Source: Mesostigma viride (lineage: Eukaryota > Streptophyta > Mesostigmatophyceae > Mesostigmatales > Mesostigmataceae). From it: a DNA stretch of 25,073 bases. The notes under the pieces are model-generated. The model was not told the origin of the DNA. It was given only the letters and a program-made list of their open reading frames with translations, and ran no database searches. Every line of letters begins with the position of its first letter. Within the stretch, counting starts at the first letter, position 1. Location: positions 3,608,409 to 3,633,481 of the forward strand of contig RPFO01000079.1 in the NCBI GenBank assembly GCA_009746045.1, in the 5' to 3' direction. A program made the position numbers and the translations under genes. This document shows positions 1 through 9,419 of this stretch, piece by piece.

Positions 1-56
1 ATAACGCACACGCACACGCACACGCACACGCACACGCACACCGCACACCGCACACT
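1..56. repeat. CACACG hexanucleotide microsatellite
   Basis: CACACG is repeated about six times, then drifts to a CGCACAC variant before ending near CACTAG. It lies upstream of the first visible exon, so it is probably intronic. Positions 57-224 hold nothing I can recognise. Confidence 0.85.
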
Positions 57-224
57 AGTACCAGACAACCAATATACTACTGCACCAGCTGATGTTGTGT
101 CCAGGGCCACGGATTCATACGGAGGGATGAGCTGGGCTACCTGTTCTTCTTTCCCTTTCAGTTTGGCATCTCATGCTTTCCGTCATACTTGCTTTTTGTT
201 ATGGTTCGTTACATGGCATAATAT

Positions 225-692
225 GGCGGTGGTGGCGGTGGTGGCGGTGGTGGCGGTGGTGGCGGCGGTGGCGGCGGTGGCGGTGGTGGCGGTGGTGGCG
301 GTGGTGGTGGTGGTGGCGGTGGTGGCGGTGGTGGCGGTGGTGGCGGTGGTGGCGGTGGTGGCGGTGGTGGCGGTGGTGGCGGCGGTGGCGGTGGTGGCGG
401 TGGTGGCGGTGGTGGCGGTGGTGGCGGTGGTGGCGGTGGTGGCGGTGGTGGCGGTGGTGGCGGTGGTGGCGGTGGTGGCGGTGGTGGCGGTGGTGGCGGT
501 GGTGGCGGTGGTGGCGGTGGTGGCGGTGGTGGCGGTGGTGGCGGTGGTGGCGGTGGTGGCGGTGGTGGCAGTGGTGGCGGTGGTGGCGGTGGTGGCGGTG
601 GTGGCGGTGGTGGCGGTGGTGGCGGTGGTGGCGGTGGTGGCGGTGGTGGCGGTGGTGGCGGTGGTGGCGGTGGTGGCGGCGGTGGCGGTGGT
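225..692. repeat. 9-bp GGCGGTGGT minisatellite, about 52 copies
   Basis: An almost perfect GGCGGTGGT array of about 470 bp with rare variants (GGCGGC, GGTGGT runs, one GGCAGT). Because 9 is a multiple of 3 and no frame contains a stop, it produces long spurious reading frames on both strands (Ala-Val-Val, Trp-Arg-Arg, Thr-Ala-Thr, His-His-Arg). None is in frame with the LRR exon 50 bp downstream, and a splice acceptor lies between them, so I read it as intronic. The G-rich strand could form G-quadruplexes. Confidence 0.95.
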
Positions 693-742
693 GAGGCTTG
701 GGGTGGGGGTGAGGGGGTGCTTTCTGGGCGTCCCCCTGGCAG

Positions 743-3700
743 ACACTCTCCAACAACCAGCTCCGCGTGCTCCCCGCCACCATCAGCGCGCTCACGTTGT
801 TGCGGCTGTTAGTGCTCGACTCCAACCAGCTGTGCCTGCTGCCCAACGAGAGTGAGTGCATCAACATGAATCGATGGCTGGCAGCATGGTTGGAAGTTAT
901 TTTGGTTGTGTTAAAACATACCGTGGTGGGCGTGGTAATAGTCTGATTTGGCACTCCGCAAAGGTGAAAACCATTTGCATTCAGTGCCGGTCCGCGGAAA
1001 ACGCGGAAAACGCGATCTGCAAATGAATCCGACCGGAATCGAACTGGGGACCTCTCGCACCAACTTTCGCTGACTATAGGACGGACGTCGCCGGATCGAT
1101 CCTAGGGCATCGCCAACTGACACCTACAGTCATCCGCAAAAGTTCTCCTTTCCGGGGAGTGATGCAAGCCTTTCGGATTTGGTACTAGATAAATCATTCG
1201 AGATCTGTGTGTGTAGGAGTACTACACACGTGTCTGCACGCGAGACTTGTTCAGTCTCGCAACGTGAGACGGGCTGAACACGGCTGGAACCTTCTTTATT
1301 AGAAGGGGGCGTAGCCGGTACTATCGAGATCAGCCAAGCGTATATTCTGATTTGGCACTCCGTGGTAATAGTTGTTGTTTTTTTATCGCTGATGCGTTTG
1401 GGTTGCTGTGAAAAATGGGTTCAGAAGTGGATGTAGGATCGGACAGCGAGCCAGCAGCATCGTTGACCATGTCAATGTTTTACCCAGGGTATGCCATGAT
1501 TACTTGGGTATGTCATGGCATGGCATGGCTAGCGTGGTGTACACCCAGTGAAGGGTCGTGCAGGCAGTTAGGGAAAAAGCAGCCATCAGAAGAATTCTCA
1601 AGTCTCAAGGCAGTGACTTGTGTAAGTGTCCAGGCCCGGTGGCAGGAAGCATCGAGGCGGGGGGCAAGGGTGTAATAAGCGTCCGCATGTTAGCCCCCGT
1701 GTCAAAACTGTCTCAACACCCGTTGGCGCGCCAGCGCCGCTTACACATCCCCTCTGCGGTATTAGGCGCTCAAGCCATAAAGTACTCTCCCTTATACTTA
1801 TAACTATGATAGATTACACTGTAACTTTGTCCTGACCCCCCTGATCAGCACGCCTGTCTTCACAGCGTGTTTCTTTTCCGTTCGCAGCTTGGCCCAACCA
1901 GGCATGATCCCGCCCATGCTTGCGGTGATGTTCCCCCCCTGCCATTTTTAGGATGGCGGTTCATTTGTGGCAGTAACGACATGCAACTGCAATGGCATAG
2001 TATGTTGAAGTTGCTTCAGCCACTTGGTAGGGACATGGGTTCGCCAGATGAGGGTGACCATGTCTCAACTCCTCTCACATCTCCCTTGGACGCCACTTAG
2101 GTCTCATGCCCGCATACTGCAATGCCCCTCAATCAACGAGCATTAAAAAAAAAAATGCACTGACGCATGTGGCTGGTTTCTTTTCCATGCCTGTCCCTTG
2201 ATTGTTCTCCGCGTGCCGGCAGTCGGTGATCTATTCCAGCTGGAAAAGCTAGTTCTGTCGTCCAACCGGCTGGAAGCGCTGCCCCCGACGCTGGGCAACT
2301 TGCACAAGGTGGGGACGTGAAATCTTGTGATAGTTCGCCCCAGGCGGCCGAGTGCTGGCATACGGTGGGGCAAGCTTGCACATGGTGGGCGCAGGTGCTG
2401 GCGCAAGTGTGTGTGGGAAGGGGGGTGCTGGCATACATTTTGAGGCCCGGCGAACAGCGATTGAGCGGGAGGGAGGGAGGGATATGCGGCACATATATAT
2501 GTGTGGCATGTTTGTGACATCCCCTGACATTTGCAACTGGACCGGCCTTCGGGGTAGACGTGGGGTATTGGGGTTGAGATATTGGTCTTCTTACAGGTAC
2601 TTTTGCAGGGAAGCAGAGTCGGGCTTGCACAGTAGGCCGAAAGCGCAAGTTTGGTGGCTACACTCCTCGGACTGGGATTATCAATTCCCTTTCATAAGGA
2701 AAAGAAGAAAAAACTTTACTTCCTCAAAGCTTTTGGCAAGAGGATCAAGCCTTGCCTTTGTGTTTATTCTTGGGAGGAACCATCGGTTTCCCTATTATCC
2801 GAGGCAAGTGAAGCTCCAGGGGAATGTGTGACTAGGACTCTGTACCCGGCACTGTAAGGCAGCAATCACCCGCTAGCCCTGGGTCCATGTCGGCAGGCCC
2901 TCACCCGTCACCCCTCACCCCTCACCCCTCACCCCTCACCCCTCACCCCTCACCCCTCACCCCTCACCCCTCACCCCTCACCCCTCACCCCTCACCCCTC
3001 ACCCCTCACCCCTCACCCCTCACCCCTCACCCCTCACCCCTCACCCCTCACCCCTCACCCCTCACCCCTCACCCCTCGCCCCTCACCCCTCACCTCCCAG
3101 CTGTCGGTGCTGAACGTGTCGGGCAACAAGCTCAAGGTGCTCCCGTCGGAGCTGGGCGACTGCTCCATGCTGACCGAGCTGATCGCCAAAGGTGGGGGAA
3201 GGGACTAATTTTAACAGCGCCAAAGGTGGGCGATGGGGCTGATTCTAACTAAGCTGAGCGCCAAAGGCGAGCCATGCGAGTGCAGCGCCAAAGGTGGACC
3301 ATGTGACCCATCATCGCCACCCAGTGTGGGCAACGGCCCTTGCTGTGACCCTGGGTCCCCTTGAAAATAGAGCAGAATGGCTGGGGCGTGGCATGCACGC
3401 CGTTCCCCTCGGTGCCACGCGCATGACTGGGGCGTGGCATGCGCGCCGTTCACAGGGGGGGGGGGATATACCCCCCCTGTTTTGCTACTTGAGTCTCTGA
3501 AAGGCAAGTGTACAGATAGTCTAGGCCTAAGGCCCTAGAATAACTGTACCCCCCCTATTTTGCTACTTGAGCTCACACCTTTCTGTGCCGTCCAGCGCTG
3601 TCCGTCACCAGCCGAAGTGAAAAATGGCTGAGCGAACACCTTTGCCAAAATGGGTCCGTCGGGGCGAAACGGAGTGCACGTTGGACTTGTGACACGTGGC

Positions 3701-6700
3701 ACTAGACGCTATGGAGGTAGTCGGCACAGTCAGGGCTTGTATATGACGCCACCTGGATCACTCCCTCTTTCCCCACGTGTCCTACAATTTTTGTACTGTA
3801 TAATTACCGTAGTACGTATATGTGGGTTAGTACGTCCACGAGTACCTCACTCCGGGATGTAAGCCAAAGCGCCGGACCAATACCTAGTCTCACGGTGAGC
3901 GCGCACCTTTCCTGAAAACCAGGCGACGGGTGTGTTTGCCGAGCGCACTCCGGTTCTATTTTCCTCGCGCCGTCTTCAGAAGGCCAACTTGAGCGCACAC
4001 CTTTTTAATAATTCTGGCGCTAGGGCGATTTTGGAGCTCGCTTCAGGTCTGACAGAGCCACGTTGGACCTAATTTGGAGTGGGCAGTTTAGCCGAGACGT
4101 CCTCCCCCCTCCGTTCCCCTTGGTGTTGGCCGTAGCGACTACAAGCTTGGCTGTTGAAGCAAGGGCTGAAGCAAGCGAGTCCCGCTGCTGTCGTTGTTGT
4201 ACAGCCATGAGGCACATCGTAGTACATGCATGGTAGCCACATGGTAAACACGCATACTTGCTTTCTGACGGCTGGCACTGTGATTTCCCGGTAGCACCCT
4301 TCCCGGTAGCGCCTCTTTGGAGGCGTTCACTACTGGTGACAGTTTAATATTTTCTTATTACCTTGAGCGGGCACCACCCAGTGGATGTCAAGGCCAAGCC
4401 GGCATGAAACTGACCTGCACTCATCATGTCCTACTGTGAAAGCCCCATTTAGCCAGCCATTGTAATTGTTGATTGGTCCATGCATGGCTTCTGTGCAACA
4501 TTGGCCTTGATTAATGACTAGTCTCATTCATCCCCCTCCTACAACGTGCAAGTCCTGGAACCTGCTAAGCCTCTATCTGCCCCCACTGCATGTTATGCCA
4601 GCGTACGCGCATTCTTGTGCCCACTGCATGTTATGCCAGCGTACGCGCATTCTTGTGCCCACTGCATGTTATGCCAGCGTACGCGCATGGTTGTGCCCTG
4701 TTTATATGTGACCCTGTCCACCCATATCCCTCCTGTGTTTGTTTCGTGCCTCTCAAGGATACCTGTGTTTGTCCTCTGTCGATGTCTGCCGTCTCGCACA
4801 CCCCTTCTTGATCTTTTTGGCATAAAGCAAGATCGCAACGTGCTGTGTAGGTTTCTATTATTCTAAATTACTCGCCAATCTTTCGCTGGCACCTCCATCA
4901 TCGTTGTCAGACGCGATGCCCTGATGTGCTGTATATAATTATAGTAGTAGCTGTACCTTGGGATGCCTTCGGATCAGAGACCCACGTAGCCAGGAAGTCC
5001 TGCCAGAGGTCCTACTTCGAATCTGTGTTGGAGCTACTTGGAACTTTCGCGTTTTTCGCGTCCCGGCGCTCGCAGTCCCGGCAGCATTTAGTTCACTATT
5101 CGTTGCTTGCCTCGACAATAGTAGTGTGCTGCTTATCGGCAATAGTAGTGTGCTTCTTATCGGGAATAGTAGTGTGCTTCTTATCGGCAATAGTAGTGTT
5201 CTTCTTATCGGCAATAGTAGTGTGCTTCTTGTCGGCAATAGTAGTGTGCTTCTTATCGGCAATAGTAGTGTGCTTCTTATCGGCAATAGTAGTGTTCTTC
5301 TCATTGGCAATAGTAGTGTGCTTCTTATCGGCAATAGTAGTGTTCTTCTTATCGACAATAGTAGTGTGCTTCTTATCGGCAATAGTAGTGTGCTTCTTAT
5401 CGGCAATAGTAGTGTGCTTCTTATCGACAATAGTAGTGTGCTTCTTGTCGGCAATAGTAGTGTGCTTCTTATTGGCAATAGTAGTGTGCTTCTTGTCGGC
5501 AATAGTAGTGTGCCTCTTATCGGCAATAGCAGTGTTCTTCTTATCGGCAATAGTAGTGTGCTTCTTATCGGCAATAGTAGTGTGCTTCTTGTCGGCAATA
5601 GTAGTGTGCCTCTTATCGGCAATAGCAGTGTTCTTCTTATCGGCAATAGTAGTGTGCTTCTTATCGGCAATAGTAGTGTGCTTCTTGTCGGCAATAGTAG
5701 TGTGCCTCTTATCGGCAATAGCAGTGTTCTTCTTATCAGCAATAGTAGTGTGCTTCTTGTCGGCAATAGTAGTGTGCTTCTTGTCGGCAATAGTAGTGTG
5801 CTTCTTGTCGGCAATAGTTGTGTGCTTCTTATCATCGGCCTTCCTTCTCTGGGACTTTTGTTGCAGTCAACGAGATCGCGGACGTGCCGTCTATGACTGT
5901 ATATGTCTATGATTGCCCTTCTCTGGGACCTCTGCTCGCAGATAATGAGATTGTGGACATGCCGGCCTCGCTGGCATCCCTCAAGCGGCTGCAGCTTCTG
6001 GACTTGGACAACAACCAGATACGCACCGTAAGCATGGTCGCTTGTGTCGCGCCTCCTCTGATGGAGGATGCACCATCACTGCCGTTGCTGCCCTCATTCA
6101 AGTAGCAGTTAGGCCATCACCGCCGTTGCTGCCCTCGTTCAAGTGGCAGTTAGGCCATCACCGCCGTTGCTGCCCTCATTCAAGTCGCATTTAGGCCATC
6201 ATCGCCGTTGCTGCCCTCGTTCAAGTGGCAGTTAGGCCATCACCGCCGTTGCTGCCCTCATTCAAGTAGCAGTTAGGCCATCATCGCCGTTGCTGCCCTC
6301 GTTCAAGTAGCAGTTAGGCCATCATCGCCGCTGCTGCCCTCATTCCTGTAGCAGTCAGGCCATCACCGCCGTTGCTGCCCTCATTCCTGTAGCAGTCTGT
6401 TACGCCATCGCCGCTGTAACTGCTGTAACGGTACTGATCCTACATTCTGTGTTCGACCACTTTCCTTCCGGGATGCTTTCATGCCAGGGCTGACCCCTCC
6501 AAGTCTATGTGCTTGTGACCATCTGCTCATGGATATGGAGGGATGGAACGAGCGAGGGGGGGAAGCAAGGAAACAAGTTCTGGCAAAAGGGTTTTACACT
6601 TCTTTGCCCCATTTCCTATAACGGTTTGCCTGTGAGAGTCGGTTGGTTCTTAATGCCCCTATTCCTCGGCGCATCCCTTCTGGCAAGCGCGGTAGCTTTC

Positions 6701-8293
6701 CGCTTGTACCACACAGCATAAAGGTTGCCTTCTGCTCATATGCAGCATGTGGGAGGTTGCGTGGGCTGCGCAGAGGAGCTAGCCACTGCAAAATTATCAA
6801 AAAAGGTCATACTATGCACGCCGCTCAAATTTCGCCCCATGGGTAAATGCGGTGACGCGAATGCCGACAGATTGTGACGATGCCATAGTGTGAATGTGCA
6901 TGCTCTTGTTGCTGCAGGTTCCGTCGGCCGTCTTCCGGTACTGTGAAGCACTGCAGACGCTCAATTTGCATGGGAACCCGGTCACCAAGAACGACTTGGA
7001 AAAGGTGAGCAGATGAGAAAATGCGCACGGGCGTATATGGCCGGCTTTATCACCTAGGCTTTGTCACCAATATTGGCATACTACTACAGTTCCGGCGTAA
7101 CAGTGCCAGCATAATAATCGATCCTGTGCTCGCCATCGTTGTCATCGTCATCGCCCTGGCGTTGCAATGTCGTTGCTGTCCGACGTCTCGTTGCTGCCGC
7201 CATGTGGCACGTTCTGGCCATCGCAAATGCTCCATGGAGCCAGCCTTCATGGTATTTGTGGTAGCCTTGCCAAAGTTCCCATTCTTACCAAAGTTCCCAT
7301 TCTTATCAAAGTTTCCATTCTTGCCAAAGTTTCCATTCTTGCCAAAGTTCCCCTTCTTGCCAAAGTTCCCATTCTTGCCAAAGTTCCCATTCTTATCAAA
7401 GTTTCCATTCTTGCCAAAGTTCCCATTCTTGCCAAAGTTCCCATTCTTGCCAAAGTTCCGATTCTTATCAAAGTTCCCATTCTTACCAAAGTTCCCATTC
7501 TTATCAAAGTTCCCATTCTTATCAAAGTTCCCATTCTGACCAAAGTTCCCATTCTTATCAAAGTTCCCATTCTTACCAAAGTTCCCACTGCTTACGCCAC
7601 ATGCGCTTCCTTGTCGTCATCATCATGTTTAGTCATTATGGACATCGTTCAACATGTCCTGAGATGTCCCTGCCCCCGCCCCATCGGGTGGGCTCAGCCA
7701 GATTGCAGCATGGTATGATCGACATGAAGGAGGTAGAATGAAGTGGTCCTCCTCATGGTCAAGGCATGTGGAGGGCATTTAGTAATGCCCACAGGAAAGG
7801 CCACTGAGAATCAAGGACCCACTGGTGTGGTTGTGCAGTGTGGCATTTCGCATGGGCAAAACACTGAGCGTGATGCAACTTTTGTTCTTGCAGGTGGCAG
7901 TTGTATGCGTCTGTGTGTGTCCTTTTGTGGAATGCAAGCCAGCGCTGCCTGAGGCATTGGGGCTGGTTAGGTTTGGCTTATTCTGGTCTTTCTCATCCAG
8001 CCCAGTTAGGATGGTGCATCTTTGCATGCATAGAGGTAAAGGGGGGCCTGGGGGGGGGGGGGGGATTTAATAAGTATCTATTGGCATTTGTATCCTTGTG
8101 TTTACCTCTTGTGTTGTCTTTTGTGTATACCTCCCATCTCTATTGGCATTTGTAAATCGTGCACATTTTTTTGCCACAGGTGGAAGGGTACGCGGAGTTT
8201 GAGAAGCGGCGCATCGCCAAGGTGGACAAACAGATTGCCGGCAATGTCCTTATGGATGAGAAGCGGCTGGATGATGGGCTGGACCATGTGTAA
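743..8293 (+). CDS. Short leucine-rich-repeat protein, LRRC57/plant LRR type (3' part, six exons)
   Basis: Join 743-851, 2223-2308, 3101-3191, 5942-6027, 6918-7004, 8180-8293: 573 bp, 190 residues plus TAA. Every junction is GT-AG and the phases close (1, 0, 1, 0, 0). The translation is five or more LRRs of the LxxLxLxxNxLxxLP kind (LSNNQLRVLP, LVLSSNRLEALP, LNVSGNKLKVLP, LDLDNNQIRTVP), then an HGNPV cap and a charged tail containing EGYAEFEKRR and DKQI, ending DDGLDHV. From memory, that cap and tail match the C terminus of short plant LRR proteins such as Arabidopsis At5g07910 and resemble animal LRRC57. About 80-90 N-terminal residues are missing, encoded left of the window. The repeats should form a curved protein-binding solenoid. 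There is no signal peptide or membrane segment in the visible part, so it is probably cytosolic; partner unknown. Introns are 792-2750 bp and minisatellite-rich. Exon structure is firm; function is only 'protein-binding LRR'. Confidence 0.87.
943..1362. mobile_element. Non-autonomous insertion with 16-bp terminal direct repeats and 10-bp target duplication
   Basis: The same 16 bases (CTGATTTGGCACTCCG) stand at 943-958 and 1347-1362, and the flanking TGGTAATAGT is duplicated at 933-942 and 1363-1372 (12 bp with the shared CG). That is the footprint of an insertion of about 420 bp into the LRR intron. No protein is encoded. On the - strand 1035-1044 reads GTTCGATTCC, a perfect pol III B-box/T-loop, flanked by 7-bp arms at 1028-1034 and 1079-1085 that pair with one mismatch like a tRNA acceptor stem. 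Hairpins lie at 1209-1229, 1240-1260 and 1281-1317. It could be a SINE relative or a miniature terminal-repeat element; the family is not recognised. Confidence 0.7.
1209..1317. other. Three consecutive stem-loops with 5-nt loops
   Basis: GTGTGTAG/CTACACAC (1209-1216, 1222-1229; loop GAGTA), GCGAGACT/AGTCTCGC (1240-1247, 1253-1260; loop TGTTC) and CCTTCT/AGAAGG (1290-1295, 1301-1306; loop TTATT) are perfect stems. The third is extended by CGGCT/AGCCG (1281-1285, 1313-1317). All lie inside the 943-1362 insertion. The regular loop size suggests a folded RNA. Confidence 0.7.
1363..2222. other. Intron remainder, nothing recognised
   Basis: Intron of the LRR gene from the end of the 420-bp insertion to the acceptor CCGGCAG at 2216-2222. 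Short chance reading frames only; an A9 run lies near 2145-2154. Confidence 0.6.
2309..2900. other. Intron, nothing recognised
   Basis: Starts with donor GTGGGG directly after exon 2223-2308. A CACAAGGTGGGG-like sequence at the donor recurs loosely near 2377 (CACATGGTGGGC). No coding or RNA feature found. Confidence 0.5.
2901..3098. repeat. 7-bp CCCCTCA minisatellite abutting a splice acceptor
   Basis: About 28 copies of CCCCTCA (TGAGGGG on the other strand), nearly pure, with a CCCGTCA variant at the start and CCCCTCG near the end. It runs directly into CACCTCCCAG, the acceptor of exon 3101-3191, so the array itself supplies the pyrimidine tract. The G-rich strand has one G4 run per unit, a strong G-quadruplex former. 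It is internal and does not match plant TTTAGGG or algal TTTTAGGG telomeres. Confidence 0.95.
3184..3295 (+). repeat. Four copies of the exon-3 splice donor segment
   Basis: CGCCAAAGG(T/C) occurs at 3184-3193 (the true exon end and donor), 3218-3227, 3259-3268 and 3286-3295. Similarity between the first two copies extends further downstream (GGGACTAATTTTAAC versus GGGGCTGATTCTAAC). Copies 2 and 4 keep AAAGGTGG, so each is a possible alternative donor. Confidence 0.75.
3296..4582. other. Intron interior with short duplications
   Basis: No exon found. Small repeats are visible: GGGGCGTGGCATGC twice (about 3384 and 3429); TTTTGCTACTTGAG at 3480-3493 and 3558-3571, each after a C7 tract; a foldback ACAGGGGGG...CCCCCCTGT around 3452-3480; and GAGCNNNCACCTTT at 3569, 3630, 3897 and 3991. 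Otherwise featureless. Confidence 0.6.
4583..4697. repeat. 38-bp tandem repeat, three copies
   Basis: Units start at 4583, 4621 and 4659, each beginning CCACTGCATGTTATGCCAGC and containing GTACGCGCAT. The first two are identical and the third diverges at its end. Intronic. Confidence 0.93.
5112..5834. repeat. 24-bp minisatellite, about 30 copies, with a 96-bp higher-order period
   Basis: The unit begins GCAATAGTAGTGTGCTTCTT and ends ATCG. Variants (GTCG, ATTG, TGTTC, AGCAG, TGCCTC) mark units. The TGCCTCTTAT variant recurs at 5511, 5607 and 5703, exactly 96 bp apart, so a four-unit block was amplified as one. As 24 is a multiple of 3, several frames stay open for nearly 1 kb (GNSSVLLI repeats and others); I treat these as artefacts, since the array ends about 30 bp before a splice acceptor region. 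Confidence 0.95.
5843..5889 (+). pseudogene. Duplicated acceptor and first codons of LRR exon 5942-6027
   Basis: CCTTCTCTGGGAC then TTTTGTTGCAG and an exon-like start encoding NEIADVP precedes a second CCTTCTCTGGGAC, CTCTGCTCGCAG and the real exon start encoding NEIVDMP. The two acceptors (after 5866 and 5941) are 75 bp apart. The upstream copy keeps the pyrimidine tract, AG and about eight codons, then diverges and lacks the rest of the LRR. It is a partial exon duplication that could still act as a decoy acceptor. Confidence 0.75.
6073..6400. repeat. 41-bp tandem repeat, eight copies
   Basis: Units start CCATCACCGCCGTTGCTGCC (or CCATCATCGCC) and end with a GCAGTTAGG-type sequence; period 41 bp from 6073. 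The last two copies switch TTCAAG to TTCCTG. The array begins 45 bp after the donor of exon 5942-6027 and is intronic. Confidence 0.95.
6401..6917. other. Intron remainder, nothing recognised
   Basis: Ends in the acceptor TTGCTGCAG (to 6917) of exon 6918-7004. No repeat or RNA feature seen. Confidence 0.55.
7271..7588. repeat. 18-bp AAAGTTCCCATTCTTACC minisatellite, about 18 copies
   Basis: Tandem 18-bp units with ACC, GCC or ATC endings and a few CCC to TCC or CGA changes. All six frames yield repeat peptides (KFPFLP, AKVPIL, MGTLVR); none connects to an LRR exon. It lies in the intron between exons 6918-7004 and 8180-8293. Confidence 0.95.
7589..8179. other. Intron remainder with G15 run
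   Basis: A run of about 15 G at 8050-8064 and the acceptor TTTTTTTGCCACAG ending at 8179. No other feature recognised. Confidence 0.6.
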
Positions 8294-8702
8294 ATACTGA
8301 AGGGAATGAAGGTAAATTTACCACTCTAGGAGTTGTTAAATGTAGTTTACTGCAAATAAATTATGAAGTTAATCAAGATTTACACGTGCACGTGTGACAG
8401 TCTAGGCCTCTCCGTGATTTGGAAAAAGATGATGGACAAGGCCAAGTGGGATCAGGTTATAGAGGATGGGCACCCGTGGGGAAGCCGCGTGGGTGCAAAC
8501 ACGGGAAGCACGCTAAGCAAGACCCCTAGGGTCTGGCTCACTCTAGATAGAATAGACGGGTGGGTGTAGGATTCTGTGCACCGGTCCACGATCCATCCAT
8601 CGCCCCTTGGCTCTTAGCCATGCATGTGGTAGGAGCATCCTGGCAAGTGGCGGGCTACACGGCCGATCGGCCTGAGCGGGCCAAGCTCACGGCCTAGATG
8701 TC
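8294..8702 (+). other. 3' flank of the LRR gene
   Basis: Downstream of the TAA at 8291-8293. An AATAAA is present at 8353-8358, a plausible poly(A) signal about 60 bp after the stop. The algal-type TGTAA occurs only overlapping the stop codon. No further gene seen. Confidence 0.45.
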
Positions 8703-8792
8703 GACAGGGCACCACCGGGTGGTGCCCTTTGTCAATTGGAGGAGTTTGGGGCCATGGGGACCCGGGCGTCCCCAACATCTACTGCTCCAATT
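8703..8792. other. Nested inverted-repeat cluster
   Basis: AGGGCACCAC/GTGGTGCCCT with loop CGG (8706-8728) is a perfect 10-bp stem, flanked by GAC/GTC. It is followed by AATTGGAG/CTCCAATT (8734-8741, 8785-8792) enclosing GGGGAC-CCGGGC-GTCCCC (8756-8773). It could be a structured RNA, a MITE end or an intergenic terminator; none can be chosen from sequence alone. Confidence 0.6.
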
Positions 8793-9419
8793 TTGGTACT
8801 TTTGAAATTCCATGCCTGGAGCGCAAAGTTTGCAATATATGTGCCGTTTGTAGCTCTAGCTCTATAATAACCTGACCAACCCCGCATTCCTCAAAGTAGC
8901 ACTTGTTGCCTATTCTCAAATGTTATGCGAATCACATGATTAGGATCTGCTTCACGATTGCTATTGCTCGAGATTCAATTAAGAATGATTGAGATCAATA
9001 AATGATGAACCAAATAAACCAAATTAGGCCACTTGACAAGTTCATGATCCATTTAAATTGTACAATTAAGCGATTAATTAATTCATAAATCATACATTAC
9101 ATGGGATACCCCCGTCGACGAGCTAGTGGTACGTACAATGAAACATTTGAGTTTGTAACATGTCTCCATGGATATATACATGTATGCTGGACCTCGCGCA
9201 TCTCAGCCCTCTAAGAAATGTTATTTGAACTCAGGTCTAGATCTAAATATATACATGATCTGGATAATATTATACACTTCCTTAAAAGAGCATGAATCGA
9301 GCTTTACAATTCAGGACAAGGAACTCGTTTGCAAATCACGGCTGAAAGGCAAGTGCTCACAACGAAGCACGTGCTCTCAAGGCTGTCCACCTCGTCCAAC
9401 CAAGCCCGGGCGAGCTGGC
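8793..9419. other. Intergenic, AT-rich, nothing recognised
   Basis: AT-rich DNA between the foldback and the stop codon of the - strand transposase. On the - strand a TGTAA at about 9307-9303 could serve as a poly(A) signal for the transposase. No terminal inverted repeat could be identified. Confidence 0.45.

Noticed and set aside
97-954. Long reading frames on both strands over the GGCGGTGGT array
   Set aside because: They are made by a stop-free 9-bp repeat; flanks lack coding character and the splice-consistent LRR exon uses another frame.
1028-1085. Complete tRNA gene on the - strand
   Set aside because: Acceptor-like pairing and a B box exist, but 58 bp leaves no room for an anticodon arm.
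943-1362. Hammerhead ribozyme (retrozyme)
   Set aside because: No CTGANGA...GAAA core arranged around the stems.
2901-3098. Telomeric repeat
   Set aside because: TGAGGGG is not a plant or algal telomere unit and the array is internal to a gene.
2887-3252. Pro-rich (TPHPSPL) protein
   Set aside because: Reading of the CCCCTCA array running into the LRR exon in the wrong frame.
4926-5912. 300-residue repeat proteins (GNSSVLLI and similar) on both strands
   Set aside because: A 24-bp repeat without stops opens several frames at once; no start context or conserved flank, and it lies within an intron.
5112-6400. CRISPR array
   Set aside because: Repeats are contiguous without unique spacers, and the context is eukaryotic.
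7021-7718. KFPFLP / AKVPIL repeat proteins
   Set aside because: Product of the 18-bp intronic array; frames are open on both strands equally.
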